A stretch of DNA of 64,000 bases from Rhodopseudomonas sp. AAP120 (GTDB taxonomy: Bacteria > Pseudomonadota > Alphaproteobacteria > Rhizobiales > Xanthobacteraceae): contig NZ_LJIC01000027.1 of NCBI RefSeq assembly GCF_001295845.1, positions 27,384 to 91,383 on the forward strand. The letters are read 5' to 3'. Numbering within the stretch: the first letter of the stretch is position 1; each line of letters opens with the position of its first letter. The notes below the pieces were generated by a model that made no database searches, was not told the origin of the DNA, and saw nothing but the letters and a program-made list of their open reading frames with translations. Shown in pieces: positions 1 through 8,327 of this stretch. The translations under genes were made by a program, and so were the position numbers.

Positions 1-197
1 AGCGTCGGTCGGCCGCAACCGCGGACGGCAACCGCCGGGGCGAATGGGCGTTGAGATTCGGTTCGGCTTCGCGCGTCTCGCCGGGCGCGCGTAGCCGGGA
101 AGACCGGCGAAGGACGCAAGCCGCAGGCTGCGCGGCTCACTTGTCGGACGATCGGGCGTGAGCCGAGGATGATCGTTCGTTTCGGAAGGAATATCCC
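1..197. other. Intergenic sequence at the window edge
   Basis: No convincing coding frame is seen; the antisense frame here is proline-rich and mirrors the glycine-rich gene that follows. The only recognisable signal is a purine-rich ribosome binding site (GGAAGGA) about 7 bases before the ATG at 198. Confidence 0.5.
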
Positions 198-509
198 ATG
201 AAGAAACTGATCATCGCCACCACGATCCTGACCCTCGCGGGCGGCGCGGCCGCCCTGGCGCAGTCCGGCTCGGGTGGAGCCGGCGGGTCGGGCGGCATGA
301 GCGGCGGCGCGGGCGGCGTCGGCGGTCCGGCCAATCCGAGCGTGCCGCCGGCGCTGTCGTCGGATCAGCGCGTCACCGGGCAGGCGCCGGTCGGCCATCG
401 CCAGCCGCGGCGCGGCGACGTGTCGGAGCCGGCCGGCTCGCTGGATCAGCAGGACCCGGCCGACGCCGCGCTGGATCGCAAGATCAAGAGCATTTGCCGC
501 GGCTGCTGA
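198..509 (+). CDS. Small exported glycine-rich protein, function unknown
   Basis: A 103-residue protein with a clear Sec signal peptide (MKKLIIATTILTLAGGAAALAQ; probable cleavage after ALA). The mature part opens with a run of Ser/Gly repeats (GSGGAGGSGG type, about residues 24-47), followed by a Pro- and charge-rich segment and a C-terminal CRGC motif. The start is supported by GGAAGGA just upstream. Small exported proteins of this kind are common in Bradyrhizobium and Rhodopseudomonas but have no assigned role. The two C-terminal cysteines could form a disulfide. The stop codon lies inside a perfect hairpin shared with the convergent hdeD-like gene. Confidence 0.7.
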   Translation: MKKLIIATTILTLAGGAAALAQSGSGGAGGSGGMSGGAGGVGGPANPSVPPALSSDQRVTGQAPVGHRQPRRGDVSEPAGSLDQQDPADAALDRKIKSICRGC

Positions 510-520
510 GCCGCGGCAAA
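493..520. terminator. Perfect hairpin between convergent genes
   Basis: A perfect 12-bp inverted repeat (TTTGCCGCGGCT / AGCCGCGGCAAA) with a 4-base loop covers the stop codon of the exported protein and lies just before the end of the convergent HdeD-like gene. Each stem starts and ends in only three A/T bases, so it resembles a bidirectional terminator without a long U tract. Confidence 0.6.
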
Positions 521-534
521 CGCCGTCTCGTCCC

Positions 535-1110
535 TCAGGCCTTGTTGCGGGCGGCCAGCGCCAGCGCGATCAGCGACGTGCCGCCGAACACCAGGTTGAT
601 GCCGACCAGCAGGCCTATCGCCCAGGCGGCCGTGCCGGGCCATCCCGAGATGATGATGAACGCCACCAGGATGTCGAGCACGCCGGCGGCGAGCATCCAG
701 CCCCAGCGCTCCGACATCCGGCCGCGATGCTGGAGGGCGTACATGATGGTCGCGACGCCTTCGGCCAGGAAATAGACGCCGATCACGAAGGTGAGGGTGA
801 GGATGCCCTGCACCGGCTGGGCGATCAGCAGTACGCCGACGATCACTGCCAGAATGGCGGAGATCAGCGACCACCAGAAGCCTGGTGCCTGACGGGCCCA
901 GAAGCTGAAGGCGAGGCCGGCCACGCCGCTGATCAGGAACAGCCATCCCAGCAGAATGGCAATCGTCAGGCTCGCCAGCAGCGGCAGCAGGATCGCGGCA
1001 AAGCCGAAAACCAGCAGCAGGATGCCCTCGATCAGATAAGCCTTCCAGTGCTTCTGAATCGTCGCGTCGACGGCAGCCTGAAGCCGCTCGGTATCGTTCG
1101 GGAGTGTCAT
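535..1110 (-). CDS. HdeD-family (DUF308) acid-resistance-like membrane protein
   Basis: An integral inner-membrane protein of 191 residues. After a short cytoplasmic N-terminus (MTLPNDTERLQAAV) come about six hydrophobic helices in pairs, the pattern of HdeD/DUF308 proteins (AILLGWLFLISGVAGLAFS, VIGVYFLAEGVATI, GWMLAAGVLDI). E. coli HdeD contributes to acid resistance at high cell density; the molecular activity is unknown. The frame is open further upstream, but the ATG at 1110 is preceded by GGAG at 7-base spacing and begins the conserved part. It stands alone, convergent with the exported protein gene. Confidence 0.85.
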   Translation of the reverse strand: MTLPNDTERLQAAVDATIQKHWKAYLIEGILLLVFGFAAILLPLLASLTIAILLGWLFLISGVAGLAFSFWARQAPGFWWSLISAILAVIVGVLLIAQPVQGILTLTFVIGVYFLAEGVATIMYALQHRGRMSERWGWMLAAGVLDILVAFIIISGWPGTAAWAIGLLVGINLVFGGTSLIALALAARNKA

Positions 1111-1374
1111 GTGAATCTCCTGCACCTTGGACACGACCCGACCATACCTCGCGAATGGTGACGCAACGGAAAATGTTCGGCGCTGATTTGCGCAGGCGGA
1201 CCGGCGGAGGCGCATGGGCGTCGGCGCGTTGCCGGGCGACGTCACGACCGTCGCGCTTGGACGCAGACGGTCTCCTGCCTTGCTTTATCTCAACATTCCA
1301 ACACCTGAATGCGGTATAGTGATGTTGCTGGCGATTGGCGCGCAGCTGATTCGCCGGGCTTCTAAGCTGAGGAC

Positions 1375-1596
1375 GTGATGCCCTTGAGGCGAAGACCAGC
1401 CTGTACGGTTTGCGGAATGCGCACCGCGCTGGCGCGCATCTCTCCCATCGAACTGGTCCATGAGCTGCGCACATTCGAATGCCGAGGCTGTGGCCAGGTC
1501 GACCGTTATGCCGTCAAGGGCGGCCCGGACTCCTATTGGCTGCTGCTATCCGATTCCGGCAGCCCAAGCGCGCGGGCTGACAGCAGCGCCGGCTAA
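1375..1596 (+). CDS. Small zinc-ribbon-like protein with two CxxC motifs
   Basis: A 73-residue protein with CTVCGM near residue 10 and CRGCGQ near residue 37, the spacing of a small zinc ribbon. Between them is a conserved-looking stretch (ARISPIELVHELRTFEC). A GTG at 1375 is directly followed by ATG at 1378; either may be used. Similar short CxxC...CxxC proteins occur throughout Bradyrhizobium and Rhodopseudomonas genomes without known function. Metal binding is inferred from the cysteines alone. Confidence 0.6.
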   Translation: MMPLRRRPACTVCGMRTALARISPIELVHELRTFECRGCGQVDRYAVKGGPDSYWLLLSDSGSPSARADSSAG

Positions 1597-1805
1597 GTAT
1601 CTTCAGCCGCGCAAACGCTACGCTTGATCCGCTTGAGATGGCTTCGATCAGTTGAACGCTGAGCCGGCCGAGGACAGATGATCTGCTGAGCTTGCGGGTC
1701 GGCCTGAGCGTGCGGAACGTAGTTAACGCGGCTTAACCAACGATGGCTCGCGTCGCGGCCCGAAAGAGGCGCGCAGACTGGCTGAACCAAAATAGCAAGA
1801 GGGGA

Positions 1806-1880
1806 TGGCGCTCCCTAGCGGAATCGAACCGCTCTCTCCACCGTGAAAGGGTGGCGTCCTAACCGATAGACGAAGGGAGC
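1806..1880 (-). tRNA. tRNA-Glu (anticodon TTC)
   Basis: On the minus strand the acceptor stem is GCTCCCT/AGGGAGC with discriminator G and an encoded CCA. The anticodon loop CCTTTCACG carries TTC, and the T loop GGTTCGATTCC is standard. Length is 75 bases including CCA. Confidence 0.95.
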
Positions 1881-2161
1881 GAAGCCGCACGGCTGGTGAT
1901 TCAGATCGGGAATCGCCGGGCCCGCGGAACGCACGGTCTATAACGCATTCGTCAGCCGGATCAACACGATGTGCCGATCGGCAGGCAGTGCGGCCGTGTC
2001 GTCGGGCAGGTCCCGGCGGCAGCGGCGGGCGAACGTATAGTGGCGTTTGCGCGCCCCGGCAAGTCCGCTGCGCCAAGAACCGAAGATACCCCGAAATTTC
2101 GATCAATTTTGCAACGTTTTTTCAATGTCGCCGACCTAGACCGGCAGCGACGGAGAACGGC

Positions 2162-2419
2162 ATGGCGAGAGAACGCAGCAAACGGGAACAACGCCGATCG
2201 GTTCGGCAGAACGGCTGGATCACGCTCGACGGCGGATTCGCGGCGCGGCCCTGCGAGGTGATCGATCTGTCTGCGACCGGCGCGAAGCTGACCATCGCCG
2301 ACGCGATATCGCTTGGTCCCAAGCTGCGCCTGGCGTTCTCGCGCGATGCCCGGACCGGGCGCAATTGCGAAGTCGTCTGGCGCGACGGCACCACCGTCGG
2401 GATCAAGTTCGTCACCTGA
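2162..2419 (+). CDS. PilZ-domain protein (c-di-GMP binding)
   Basis: A single-domain 85-residue PilZ protein. The c-di-GMP signature is visible: an arginine-rich N-terminus (REQRRSVRQ, RxxxR type) and DLSATGAKL, matching the D/NxSxxG motif. PilZ proteins bind cyclic di-GMP and act as effectors, often on motility or envelope functions; the partner cannot be read here. The reading frame extends upstream to 1988, but that part is Arg/Pro-rich with no family resemblance, so the ATG at 2162 is chosen. Confidence 0.85.
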   Translation: MARERSKREQRRSVRQNGWITLDGGFAARPCEVIDLSATGAKLTIADAISLGPKLRLAFSRDARTGRNCEVVWRDGTTVGIKFVT

Positions 2420-2462
2420 GCCGACGCGGCAACGGCGCAGTCGCCGCAGAATCATCCGCCAG

Positions 2463-2494
2463 CAAAAAAGGCCCCGCTCGAAAGCTGGGCCTTT
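2463..2494 (-). terminator. Rho-independent terminator of the 26-residue membrane peptide gene
   Basis: Stem AAAGGCCC/GGGCCTTT, extended by GCT/AGC around a short loop. On the minus strand it is followed by six T residues. It sits 34 bases beyond the stop of the small gene at 2528-2608. It may also serve the PilZ gene on the plus strand. Confidence 0.8.
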
Positions 2495-2527
2495 GTTGAT
2501 GGTCGTGCGAAGATGTGGTGGTGGTGA

Positions 2528-2608
2528 TCAGCGGCCGAAGAACAGCCAGAGAAGAATGATCACCGGGATCGGTACACCGAGCATCCAGAGAAGTAGTCCA
2601 CGTCCCAT
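2528..2608 (-). CDS. 26-residue single-span membrane peptide
   Basis: A very short gene that general gene finders miss. It has an ideal ribosome binding site (GGAGG, 8 bases before ATG) and a strong terminator directly downstream. The peptide starts MGRGLLLW, continues as one hydrophobic helix with two prolines (VPIPVIILLWLFF) and ends in GR. The arrangement of promoter-proximal Shine-Dalgarno, tiny membrane helix and own terminator argues for an independent expressed transcript. Very similar short peptides starting MGRGxLLW are, from memory, frequent in Rhizobiales; the function is not known. Confidence 0.75.
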   Translation of the reverse strand: MGRGLLLWMLGVPIPVIILLWLFFGR

Positions 2609-2742
2609 TGTCAGCCTCCGTTGATTTCACAACCAACGCCATCCGATAGCGCTGGTTCCGAGAGGCCGTCAGGTTTTAAACCATAGGGTTGTGGAACAAA
2701 TCGTCGTCGCGCTGCGCGCCGCGACGAACTAATCGTCGATGC

Positions 2743-3192
2743 TTACCAGTGGCCCGTGTTCGGCATGGACAGCCACGGCTCCTGCGGCGGCAGCGCCGCG
2801 CCTTTCTGCAGGAATTCGATCGAGTGCAGATCAGGCGAGCGCACGAACGCCATCTGGCCGTCGCGCGGCGGACGGTTGATGGTGATGCCGAGCTTCATCA
2901 GCCGCTCGCAGGTCGCGTAGATGTCGTCCACTTCGTAGGCGAGGTGGCCGAAATAGCGATCCTCGCCGTAGCTCTCTTCGTCCCAATTGTAGGTCAGTTC
3001 GATCGTTGGGGCGGGGCGGCCGGCCGACTGCTTCACCAACTCCTCGTCGTCCGACGCGCACAGAAACACCAGGGTGAAGCGGCCCTTGTCGTTGTCGATG
3101 CGACGAACCTCCTTGAGGCCGAGCGCGTCGCTGAAGAACTTCAGCGCGGCATCGAGATTGCGGACGCGCAGCATGGTGTGCAGGTAACGCAT
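2743..3192 (-). CDS. gloA: Lactoylglutathione lyase (glyoxalase I, VOC superfamily)
   Basis: A 149-residue VOC-fold protein. It begins [20 protein letters not shown], the canonical glyoxalase I start with the metal-ligand His in LHTM, followed by LGLKEVRR, the Glu in IELTYNW, the His in [10 protein letters not shown] and the C-terminal Glu in SIEFLQK. These are the four metal-ligand positions of GloA. It isomerises the methylglyoxal-glutathione hemithioacetal to S-lactoylglutathione in the cytoplasm. The ATG at 3192 has GGAG 11 bases upstream; the upstream extension lacks family similarity. The usual length is 130-150 residues, so it is complete. Confidence 0.93.
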   Translation of the reverse strand: MRYLHTMLRVRNLDAALKFFSDALGLKEVRRIDNDKGRFTLVFLCASDDEELVKQSAGRPAPTIELTYNWDEESYGEDRYFGHLAYEVDDIYATCERLMKLGITINRPPRDGQMAFVRSPDLHSIEFLQKGAALPPQEPWLSMPNTGHW

Positions 3193-3708
3193 TTGGTCTT
3201 GATCTCCAGTGAGGCGATGGCTTCGATCTTGCGACGAAAGCGCGGTGATTGAAAGCGCCGGCGGCCGGCTGCGCGGGGAATGCGGCGCGCATGGCGCGGA
3301 GCGATCGGCAAACCGGGCCCCGCAGCAGTGCTGCGGAGCCCTTCGCTGATCGGCAATCGCGTGCATGGGGAGTGCGGCGAAAAAGCAACTCGCGCGGAGG
3401 TCCGCCGACGAAAAAGAGCCCCGCCTTGGAGGGCACGGGGCTCTTTCGGGGGAGGTCATCCGTAGAGACACTCAGACTATCGGCGTGGTCACTCACGGTT
3501 GCAATTCAAAAAAATGTGGGGTCGAATCCGAGCATGCGGAACCGGGGCGTTTGCGTCCCGTTCGAGTCCTCGACAGTTCGTCGCGCCCCGTTGTCGGCTC
3601 GCAGCCGGCTTGCGACGCAGGTGGCGAACTGCGATGGACCGATCTCCGATGGACTGGTCTACCGTGGATCGCCAGTCGTGCGTCGACGTGTTTCGGAATG
3701 CAGCAGCC
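3193..3708. other. Intergenic stretch between gloA and the sirtuin gene, with one orphan terminator
   Basis: About 500 bases without a supported gene. Open frames here are low-complexity Arg/Pro-rich and overlap one another. The one clear element is a strong hairpin at 3411-3446. The region may hold the gloA leader and, on the other side, the sirtuin promoter. Confidence 0.5.
3411..3446 (-). terminator. Strong rho-independent terminator with no gene upstream of it
   Basis: A perfect 11-bp stem (AAAGAGCCCCG/CGGGGCTCTTT) followed, on the minus strand, by five T residues. On that strand no coding sequence ends here, and gloA begins 220 bases further on. It could end a small RNA that starts around 3500-3600, or act as an attenuator in the gloA leader. 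Confidence 0.65.
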
Positions 3709-4470
3709 ATGATCGCACCCGACCTTCGCAGCGGAGTTGAACAGCTCGGCGACATGATCGCGCATGCCAGGGTGATCGTGCCGTTCACCGGGGCGGGGAT
3801 CTCGACCGAATCCGGCATCCCGGACTTCCGTTCGCCAGGCGGGCTGTGGACCCGCAATCGCCCGATCCCGTTCGAGGAGTTCGTGGCGCGGCAGGATGCG
3901 CGTGACGAGGCCTGGCGGCGCCGGTTCGCCATGGACTCGACCTTCGCGGCGGCACGGCCGGGCCGCGGCCATCGGGCGCTTGCCGCGCTCTACAAGGCCG
4001 GCAAGATCCCGGCGGTGGTGACGCAGAACATCGACAACCTGCACCAGGCGTCCGGCTTTGCGCCGCAGGATGTGGTCGAACTCCACGGCAACACCACCTA
4101 CGCGCGCTGCATCGGCTGCGGCAAACGCCACGAACTCGACTGGGTGCGTCAATGGTTCGAGCGCACCCGCAATGCGCCGCATTGCACCGTCTGCGACGAG
4201 CCGGTGAAGACTGCGACGGTGTCGTTCGGCCAGGCGATGCCGCCTGACGAAATGCGCCGCGCCACCGAACTCGCACAGCACTGCGATCTGTTTCTGGCGA
4301 TCGGCTCGTCGCTGGTGGTGTGGCCGGCCGCGGGCTTTCCGATGCTCGCCAAAGAGTCCGGCGCCAAGCTGGTGATCATCAACAACGAGCCGACCGATCA
4401 GGACGACATCGCCGATCTGGTGATCCGCGCCGACATCGGCGAGACGCTCGGACCATTCGTCGGAAACTGA
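3709..4470 (+). CDS. NAD-dependent protein deacylase, sirtuin (SIR2/CobB family)
   Basis: A 253-residue sirtuin. It shows the NAD-binding GAGIS motif (residues 28-32) with the following SGIPDFRS, the TQNIDNLHQ motif, the catalytic His in ELHGN (H126), a four-cysteine zinc module (C134, C137, C159, C162) and the GSSL and NNEP motifs of the Rossmann part. Sirtuins remove acyl groups from lysines, using NAD and releasing nicotinamide and O-acyl-ADP-ribose. In this group of bacteria they are known to reactivate acylated acyl-CoA synthetases; that role is inferred. The chosen ATG gives the usual length; earlier in-frame starts (for example 3634) are possible. Confidence 0.92.
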   Translation: MIAPDLRSGVEQLGDMIAHARVIVPFTGAGISTESGIPDFRSPGGLWTRNRPIPFEEFVARQDARDEAWRRRFAMDSTFAAARPGRGHRALAALYKAGKIPAVVTQNIDNLHQASGFAPQDVVELHGNTTYARCIGCGKRHELDWVRQWFERTRNAPHCTVCDEPVKTATVSFGQAMPPDEMRRATELAQHCDLFLAIGSSLVVWPAAGFPMLAKESGAKLVIINNEPTDQDDIADLVIRADIGETLGPFVGN

Positions 4471-4673
4471 ATCCCCGTATGATTCGCAGGTAATCAACCC
4501 TGTTCATAGTCGTTGTCGCCCGCGTTTTTTATCTTTGCCGAGCGGGCCGGGGTGTTATCTTCGAATCACAGATTCGCGGCGGCACGATCCTGATAAGTCT
4601 CTGCACCAAAGATCACGGATTGCTGGCGCCGCATAAGCGGCATGATGTTTTTTGACGCGCGGGGTCCGGGGTC

Positions 4674-5321
4674 ATGGGGTCGGACGGATTTGAGTCCAAA
4701 AAGCCAGGCGGCATGCCGGCAGTCGGCGTCGGACGGCCGGTGGCCGTCGAGTTCGCGCATCGCGACGGCGTCGGCAGTGCCTTCGCCGGGCTCGGTGACT
4801 CCGCCAGTCTGGTCGAGATCAGCGGCGTGATCAAATGGTTCGACGCCTCGAAGGGCTACGGCTTCATCGTCCCCGACAACGGCGCCGCAGATGTGCTGCT
4901 GCACGTCACGGTGCTGCGCCGCGACGGCTATCAGACCGCCTATGAGGGCGCCCGCATCGTCGTCGAATGCGTGCAGCGGGCCAAGGGCTATCAGGCGTTC
5001 CGTGTCGTCTCGATGGATGAATCCACCGCGATTCATCCGGCGCAGATGCTGCCGGCCCGCACCCATGTCAGCGTCACGCCGACCAGCGGGCTCGAGCGCG
5101 CGCAGGTGAAGTGGTTCAACCGGCTGCGCGGCTTCGGCTTCCTCACCTGCGGCGAGGGCACGCCCGACATCTTCGTGCATATGGAAACCCTGCGCCGCTA
5201 CGGCATGACCGAGCTGCGGCCCGGTCAGTACGTGCTGGTCCGGTTCGGGCCGGGCTCCAAGGGCATGATGGCCGCCGAAATCCAGCCGGAACACGGCGCG
5301 CCGGGGCTGTCGTCGCACTGA
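4674..5321 (+). CDS. Double cold-shock-domain protein
   Basis: A 215-residue protein with two CspA-like OB folds joined by a linker. The first (about residues 48-115) has IKWFDASKGYGFIVPD, with an RNP1-like KGYGFI but a weakened RNP2 (DVLLHV). The second (about 142-208) has VKWFNRLRGFGFL and a canonical IFVHM. Such tandem proteins are typical of alphaproteobacteria (for example Caulobacter CspC/CspD) and bind single-stranded RNA or DNA as chaperones. The first 45 residues are low-complexity, so translation might start at an internal site; the ATG at 4674 is the first in frame. Confidence 0.9.
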   Translation: MGSDGFESKKPGGMPAVGVGRPVAVEFAHRDGVGSAFAGLGDSASLVEISGVIKWFDASKGYGFIVPDNGAADVLLHVTVLRRDGYQTAYEGARIVVECVQRAKGYQAFRVVSMDESTAIHPAQMLPARTHVSVTPTSGLERAQVKWFNRLRGFGFLTCGEGTPDIFVHMETLRRYGMTELRPGQYVLVRFGPGSKGMMAAEIQPEHGAPGLSSH

Positions 5322-5354
5322 GCGGCCGATCGACGGACTGATCACGCGAGCCCG

Positions 5355-5439
5355 TCTTGGCCGGGCTTGTCCCGCGTCCATGCCTTTTCATATCGACCGC
5401 TGCAAGACGTGGATGCCCGGCGTGAGGCCGGACATGACG
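5355..5439. repeat. Palindromic intergenic repeat, family A (copy 1)
   Basis: The two halves TTGGCCGGGCTTGTCCC and GGATGCCCGGCGTGAGGCC flank a central CTGCAAGACGTGG segment. The same layout recurs at 11971-12059. This resembles the REP/BIME-like elements scattered between genes in Bradyrhizobium and Rhodopseudomonas. Confidence 0.75.
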
Positions 5440-5591
5440 CGCCAAGATGCTTGTGCCCGTTGTCCGCGGTCAGGCCGGCCGGATAGCCATCCCCAATTTG
5501 TGATCCGCTCCGCGCGATGATCGGCGGATCCAGCTCGCGGGCTCTGGCATTCCGCAGGGGGACCGGGCTAGGGTCGGCCGATCCTTTCCGC

Positions 5592-6086
5592 ATGCGAACA
5601 GGCTGCCCGATGATTGGCTACGGACTTCGATGGACCCGCGCGTGGAGCGCGCTCGCCGCTGTGCTGATGTTGTGCGCCTTTGCGGCGGGCGAGGCGCGCG
5701 CGGCGAAGATGGAAACGCTGGAGATCGCCAGCCAGACCGGCGTGCACGTCTTCAGCGTCGAGATCGCGACCACGGAGAAGGAGCGCGAAACCGGCCTGAT
5801 GTATCGCAAGGAGCTGCCCGACGGGCAGGGGATGCTGTTCGACTTCCGCCCCGAGCAGCAGGTCTCGATGTGGATGAAGAACACTTACGTCTCGCTCGAC
5901 ATGATCTTCATCCGCGCCGATGGCCGAATCCTGCGCATCGCCGAGAACACCGAGCCGATGTCGACCCGGATCATCGCGTCCGGGGGCCCGGTCGCCGGGG
6001 TGCTGGAAGTGGTCGCCGGCACCGCCAAGAAGCTCGGCATCGCCCCGGGCGACCGGGTCGGGCACCCGCTGTTCAAGGGGCGCTGA
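5592..6086 (+). CDS. Exported DUF192 family protein
   Basis: A 164-residue protein with an N-terminal signal sequence (LAAVLMLCAFAAGEARA) and a complete DUF192 domain: RETGLMYRKELPDGQGMLFDF, MWMKNTYVSLDMIFI and the C-terminal VLEVVAGTAKKLGI...GDRV. The family is a small beta-barrel found exported in many bacteria with no established activity. Two ATGs, 5592 and 5610, could start it; both give a signal peptide and neither has a strong ribosome binding site. It is followed by tRNA-Pro. Confidence 0.85.
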   Translation: MRTGCPMIGYGLRWTRAWSALAAVLMLCAFAAGEARAAKMETLEIASQTGVHVFSVEIATTEKERETGLMYRKELPDGQGMLFDFRPEQQVSMWMKNTYVSLDMIFIRADGRILRIAENTEPMSTRIIASGGPVAGVLEVVAGTAKKLGIAPGDRVGHPLFKGR

Positions 6087-6142
6087 AGCGGCGGCTTGAT
6101 GGGCTGGGCTGAAGCGTGTATCGACGGCTCATCGACACGGCC

Positions 6143-6219
6143 CGGGGTATAGCGCAGCCTGGTAGCGCGGCAGTTTTGGGTACTGCAGGTCGTTGGTTCG
6201 AATCCAGCTGCCCCGACCA
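6143..6219 (+). tRNA. tRNA-Pro (anticodon TGG)
   Basis: Acceptor stem CGGGGTA/TGCCCCG, discriminator A and encoded CCA. The anticodon loop TTTTGGGTA contains TGG, and the T loop GGTTCGAATCC is standard. Length is 77 bases. Confidence 0.95.
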
Positions 6220-6279
6220 GTGTTTGAGCCGCTCTACGGCAGCGCCGCGGGGCTGAGAGCCCGCTTCCGCTTTCGATCG

Positions 6280-7539
6280 TCAGCCTGGCCCGGCACCCGC
6301 CGAGGACGCCGTCTGCGCAGGGGGCACGGCTGCCCCATCCGCATCCGCTGCTGCGACGCTCGCTGCGGAGGCGGCCATGCCGGCCGGTTGGGCGACCGCA
6401 GCCTTGGCGGCCGCGGGCTTCAGCGGTTTGTCCTGCTTCTTCGACCAGGTGATGTAATAGGCGACCACCGTCATCAGCGCGATGCCGGAGACGCTGACGA
6501 CGATCTGCGCCAGCAGCGAGCCCGAGCTCATCAGCAGCTCGAAATGCGCCACGAAGGACAGGAAGACGCCGACGCAGAACACCGCGAGCGACTGCTGGCC
6601 GCATTTGATCAGCGGATCGAACACCTTCCATTCCAACCCGGCCCAATCCTTCGGCACGAAGCGGATCACCAGCACGACCAGCACGGCGAAATGCAGGAAC
6701 CGATAGGGCGCGAGGTTGGTCTTGTCGTTGGGATTGAAGGCGTCGAACAGCCAGGTCGGGAACAACTCGCCGAACGCCGGAAACCGGCCGGCCATCGTCA
6801 TCACCAGCGCGAACAGCATGTAGGCGATGCAGAACCACAGCATGGCGTTGGAATTGATGATCGAGCGCGAGCGGGTGGTGCCGCCGAGCGCGCACCAGGC
6901 GCCGAACACGAACAGCAGCTGCCAGCAGAACGGGTTGAAGTACCAAGTGCCGGCCGGATAGGCGGGCAAATTCCAGCCGAAATGCCGCGCCGCAAAGTAC
7001 AGCGTGAACGAGGCGATCATCACCGCATCGGGCCGGCGCAGCATCAGCCACAGCACCGGCGGAAACAGCCCCATCAGCACGATGTAGAGTGGCAGCACGT
7101 CGAGATTGACGGGCTTGAACTTCAGCAGGAGCCCTTGGCGCAGCGTCTCGATCGGGCTGTCGACCAGGCCCGCGACGTTGAACTCGTTGATGATGTCGGG
7201 ATCGCTGAAGCGCTGCGCGACGAAGCCGATCGCCACGATGTAGATCACGAACAGCACGATGTGGGCGACATAGAGCTGCCAGACCCGCTTGGTCAGGCGC
7301 GTGCCGCCGACGATGAAGCCGCGCTCCAGCATCATCTTGGCGTAGACGAACGAGGCGGTGTAGCCGGAGATGAAGACGAACAGATCGGCGGCGTCGGAAA
7401 AGCCGTAGTTCCGGGTGGTGATCCAGTTCACCACGTTGTCAGGGATGTGATCCAGGTAGATCGCCCAGTTGGCGACCCCGCGAAACAGGTCCAGCCGCAG
7501 GTCGCGCCCTTTTCCGGGCAGAATGGCCTGAATTTGCAT
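6280..7539 (-). CDS. OpgC-like membrane acyltransferase
   Basis: A 419-residue polytopic membrane protein of the OpgC family. It starts with a cytoplasmic segment and the signature RDLRLDLFRGVANWAIYLDHIP and continues DAADLFVFISGYTASFVYAK, then about ten hydrophobic helices. OpgC proteins add succinyl groups to osmoregulated periplasmic glucans; the family lies within the acyltransferase-3-like fold. The donor and acceptor here are inferred. The last ~60 residues are a low-complexity Ala/Lys/Pro tail (AAAKAAVAQPAG), probably cytoplasmic. No opgG/H genes are nearby. It is divergent from the NDUFS4 gene. Confidence 0.85.
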   Translation of the reverse strand: MQIQAILPGKGRDLRLDLFRGVANWAIYLDHIPDNVVNWITTRNYGFSDAADLFVFISGYTASFVYAKMMLERGFIVGGTRLTKRVWQLYVAHIVLFVIYIVAIGFVAQRFSDPDIINEFNVAGLVDSPIETLRQGLLLKFKPVNLDVLPLYIVLMGLFPPVLWLMLRRPDAVMIASFTLYFAARHFGWNLPAYPAGTWYFNPFCWQLLFVFGAWCALGGTTRSRSIINSNAMLWFCIAYMLFALVMTMAGRFPAFGELFPTWLFDAFNPNDKTNLAPYRFLHFAVLVVLVIRFVPKDWAGLEWKVFDPLIKCGQQSLAVFCVGVFLSFVAHFELLMSSGSLLAQIVVSVSGIALMTVVAYYITWSKKQDKPLKPAAAKAAVAQPAGMAASAASVAAADADGAAVPPAQTASSAGAGPG

Positions 7540-7758
7540 GAGGCGGTTCGTCCGTCTTTGTTCGGAAGCCTATGTGGTCCAGGACTGCTCGATTGTCACG
7601 ACGCCGGGGACAGAATATACCCAATCAGGACTGGAAATCGCCAAGCAGGGCAACACGTGTGCGGGGCCTGACAACGGCCGCGCTCCGGGAACGTTACACG
7701 ATGAGCCGCGCTTTCACCAAACCACCGCAATGCCGCAGCTGACAGGCCAGAACCTTCG

Positions 7759-8064
7759 ATGACCGCACGGATTTTCAAGCCCGCCAAGAACGCCATGCAG
7801 TCCGGGACCGCGAAGACGCGGGAATGGCAGCTCGACTACGAGCCCGAAGTGCCCCGGCAGATCGAACCGCTGATGGGCTGGACCTCGTCCAGCGACATGC
7901 AGCAGCAGATCAGCCTGCATTTCCACACCCGCGAGGAGGCCATCGCCTATTGCGAGCGCGAGGGCATTCCCTACCAGGTGATCGAGCCGAAGCCGTCCGA
8001 GCGTCGCCGCGCCGCCTATGCGGATAATTTCGCGTTCCGCCGTCCGGAGCCGTGGACGCACTAA
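7759..8064 (+). CDS. NDUFS4-type accessory subunit of respiratory complex I
   Basis: A 101-residue homologue of the 18-kDa NDUFS4 subunit. It has the typical N-terminus ARIFKPAKNAMQSGTAKTR, WQLDYEPE, the GWTSSSDMQQQI segment, the TREEAIAYCEREGI helix and ends in NFAFRRPEPWTH. In alphaproteobacteria this supernumerary subunit stabilises complex I next to the NADH-oxidising module. It is encoded away from the nuo operon, as is usual. Length and ends match the family. Confidence 0.93.
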   Translation: MTARIFKPAKNAMQSGTAKTREWQLDYEPEVPRQIEPLMGWTSSSDMQQQISLHFHTREEAIAYCEREGIPYQVIEPKPSERRRAAYADNFAFRRPEPWTH

Positions 8065-8327
8065 ATCGGGGCGCCCACTCGCGTTCGTAGACTGGTGCTT
8101 CGGCGGCGATTCGCTGCCCGCAACCCAGCGCACACCACGTTTTTATCCGGCCGGGCAGATCATTCGCCCGGCCGTATGACTTCTCGGCACAAGCCCCACT
8201 TGCGGCGGTTTGCTAGCCTGCTCGCATCAGTCGGATCACGCGAGGTTAGGGTTGCGTCCCGCGCCTGCGCGGTGACACCATGCACCCAACGCTTCGCCCG
8301 AAGCGAACCAGAACTGCCGGAAACGCC

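Noticed and set aside
8135..8175. Inverted repeat GGCCGGGC...GCCCGGCC upstream of mccB as a terminator
   Set aside because: No T run on either strand; could be a chance GC-rich palindrome, so not annotated.
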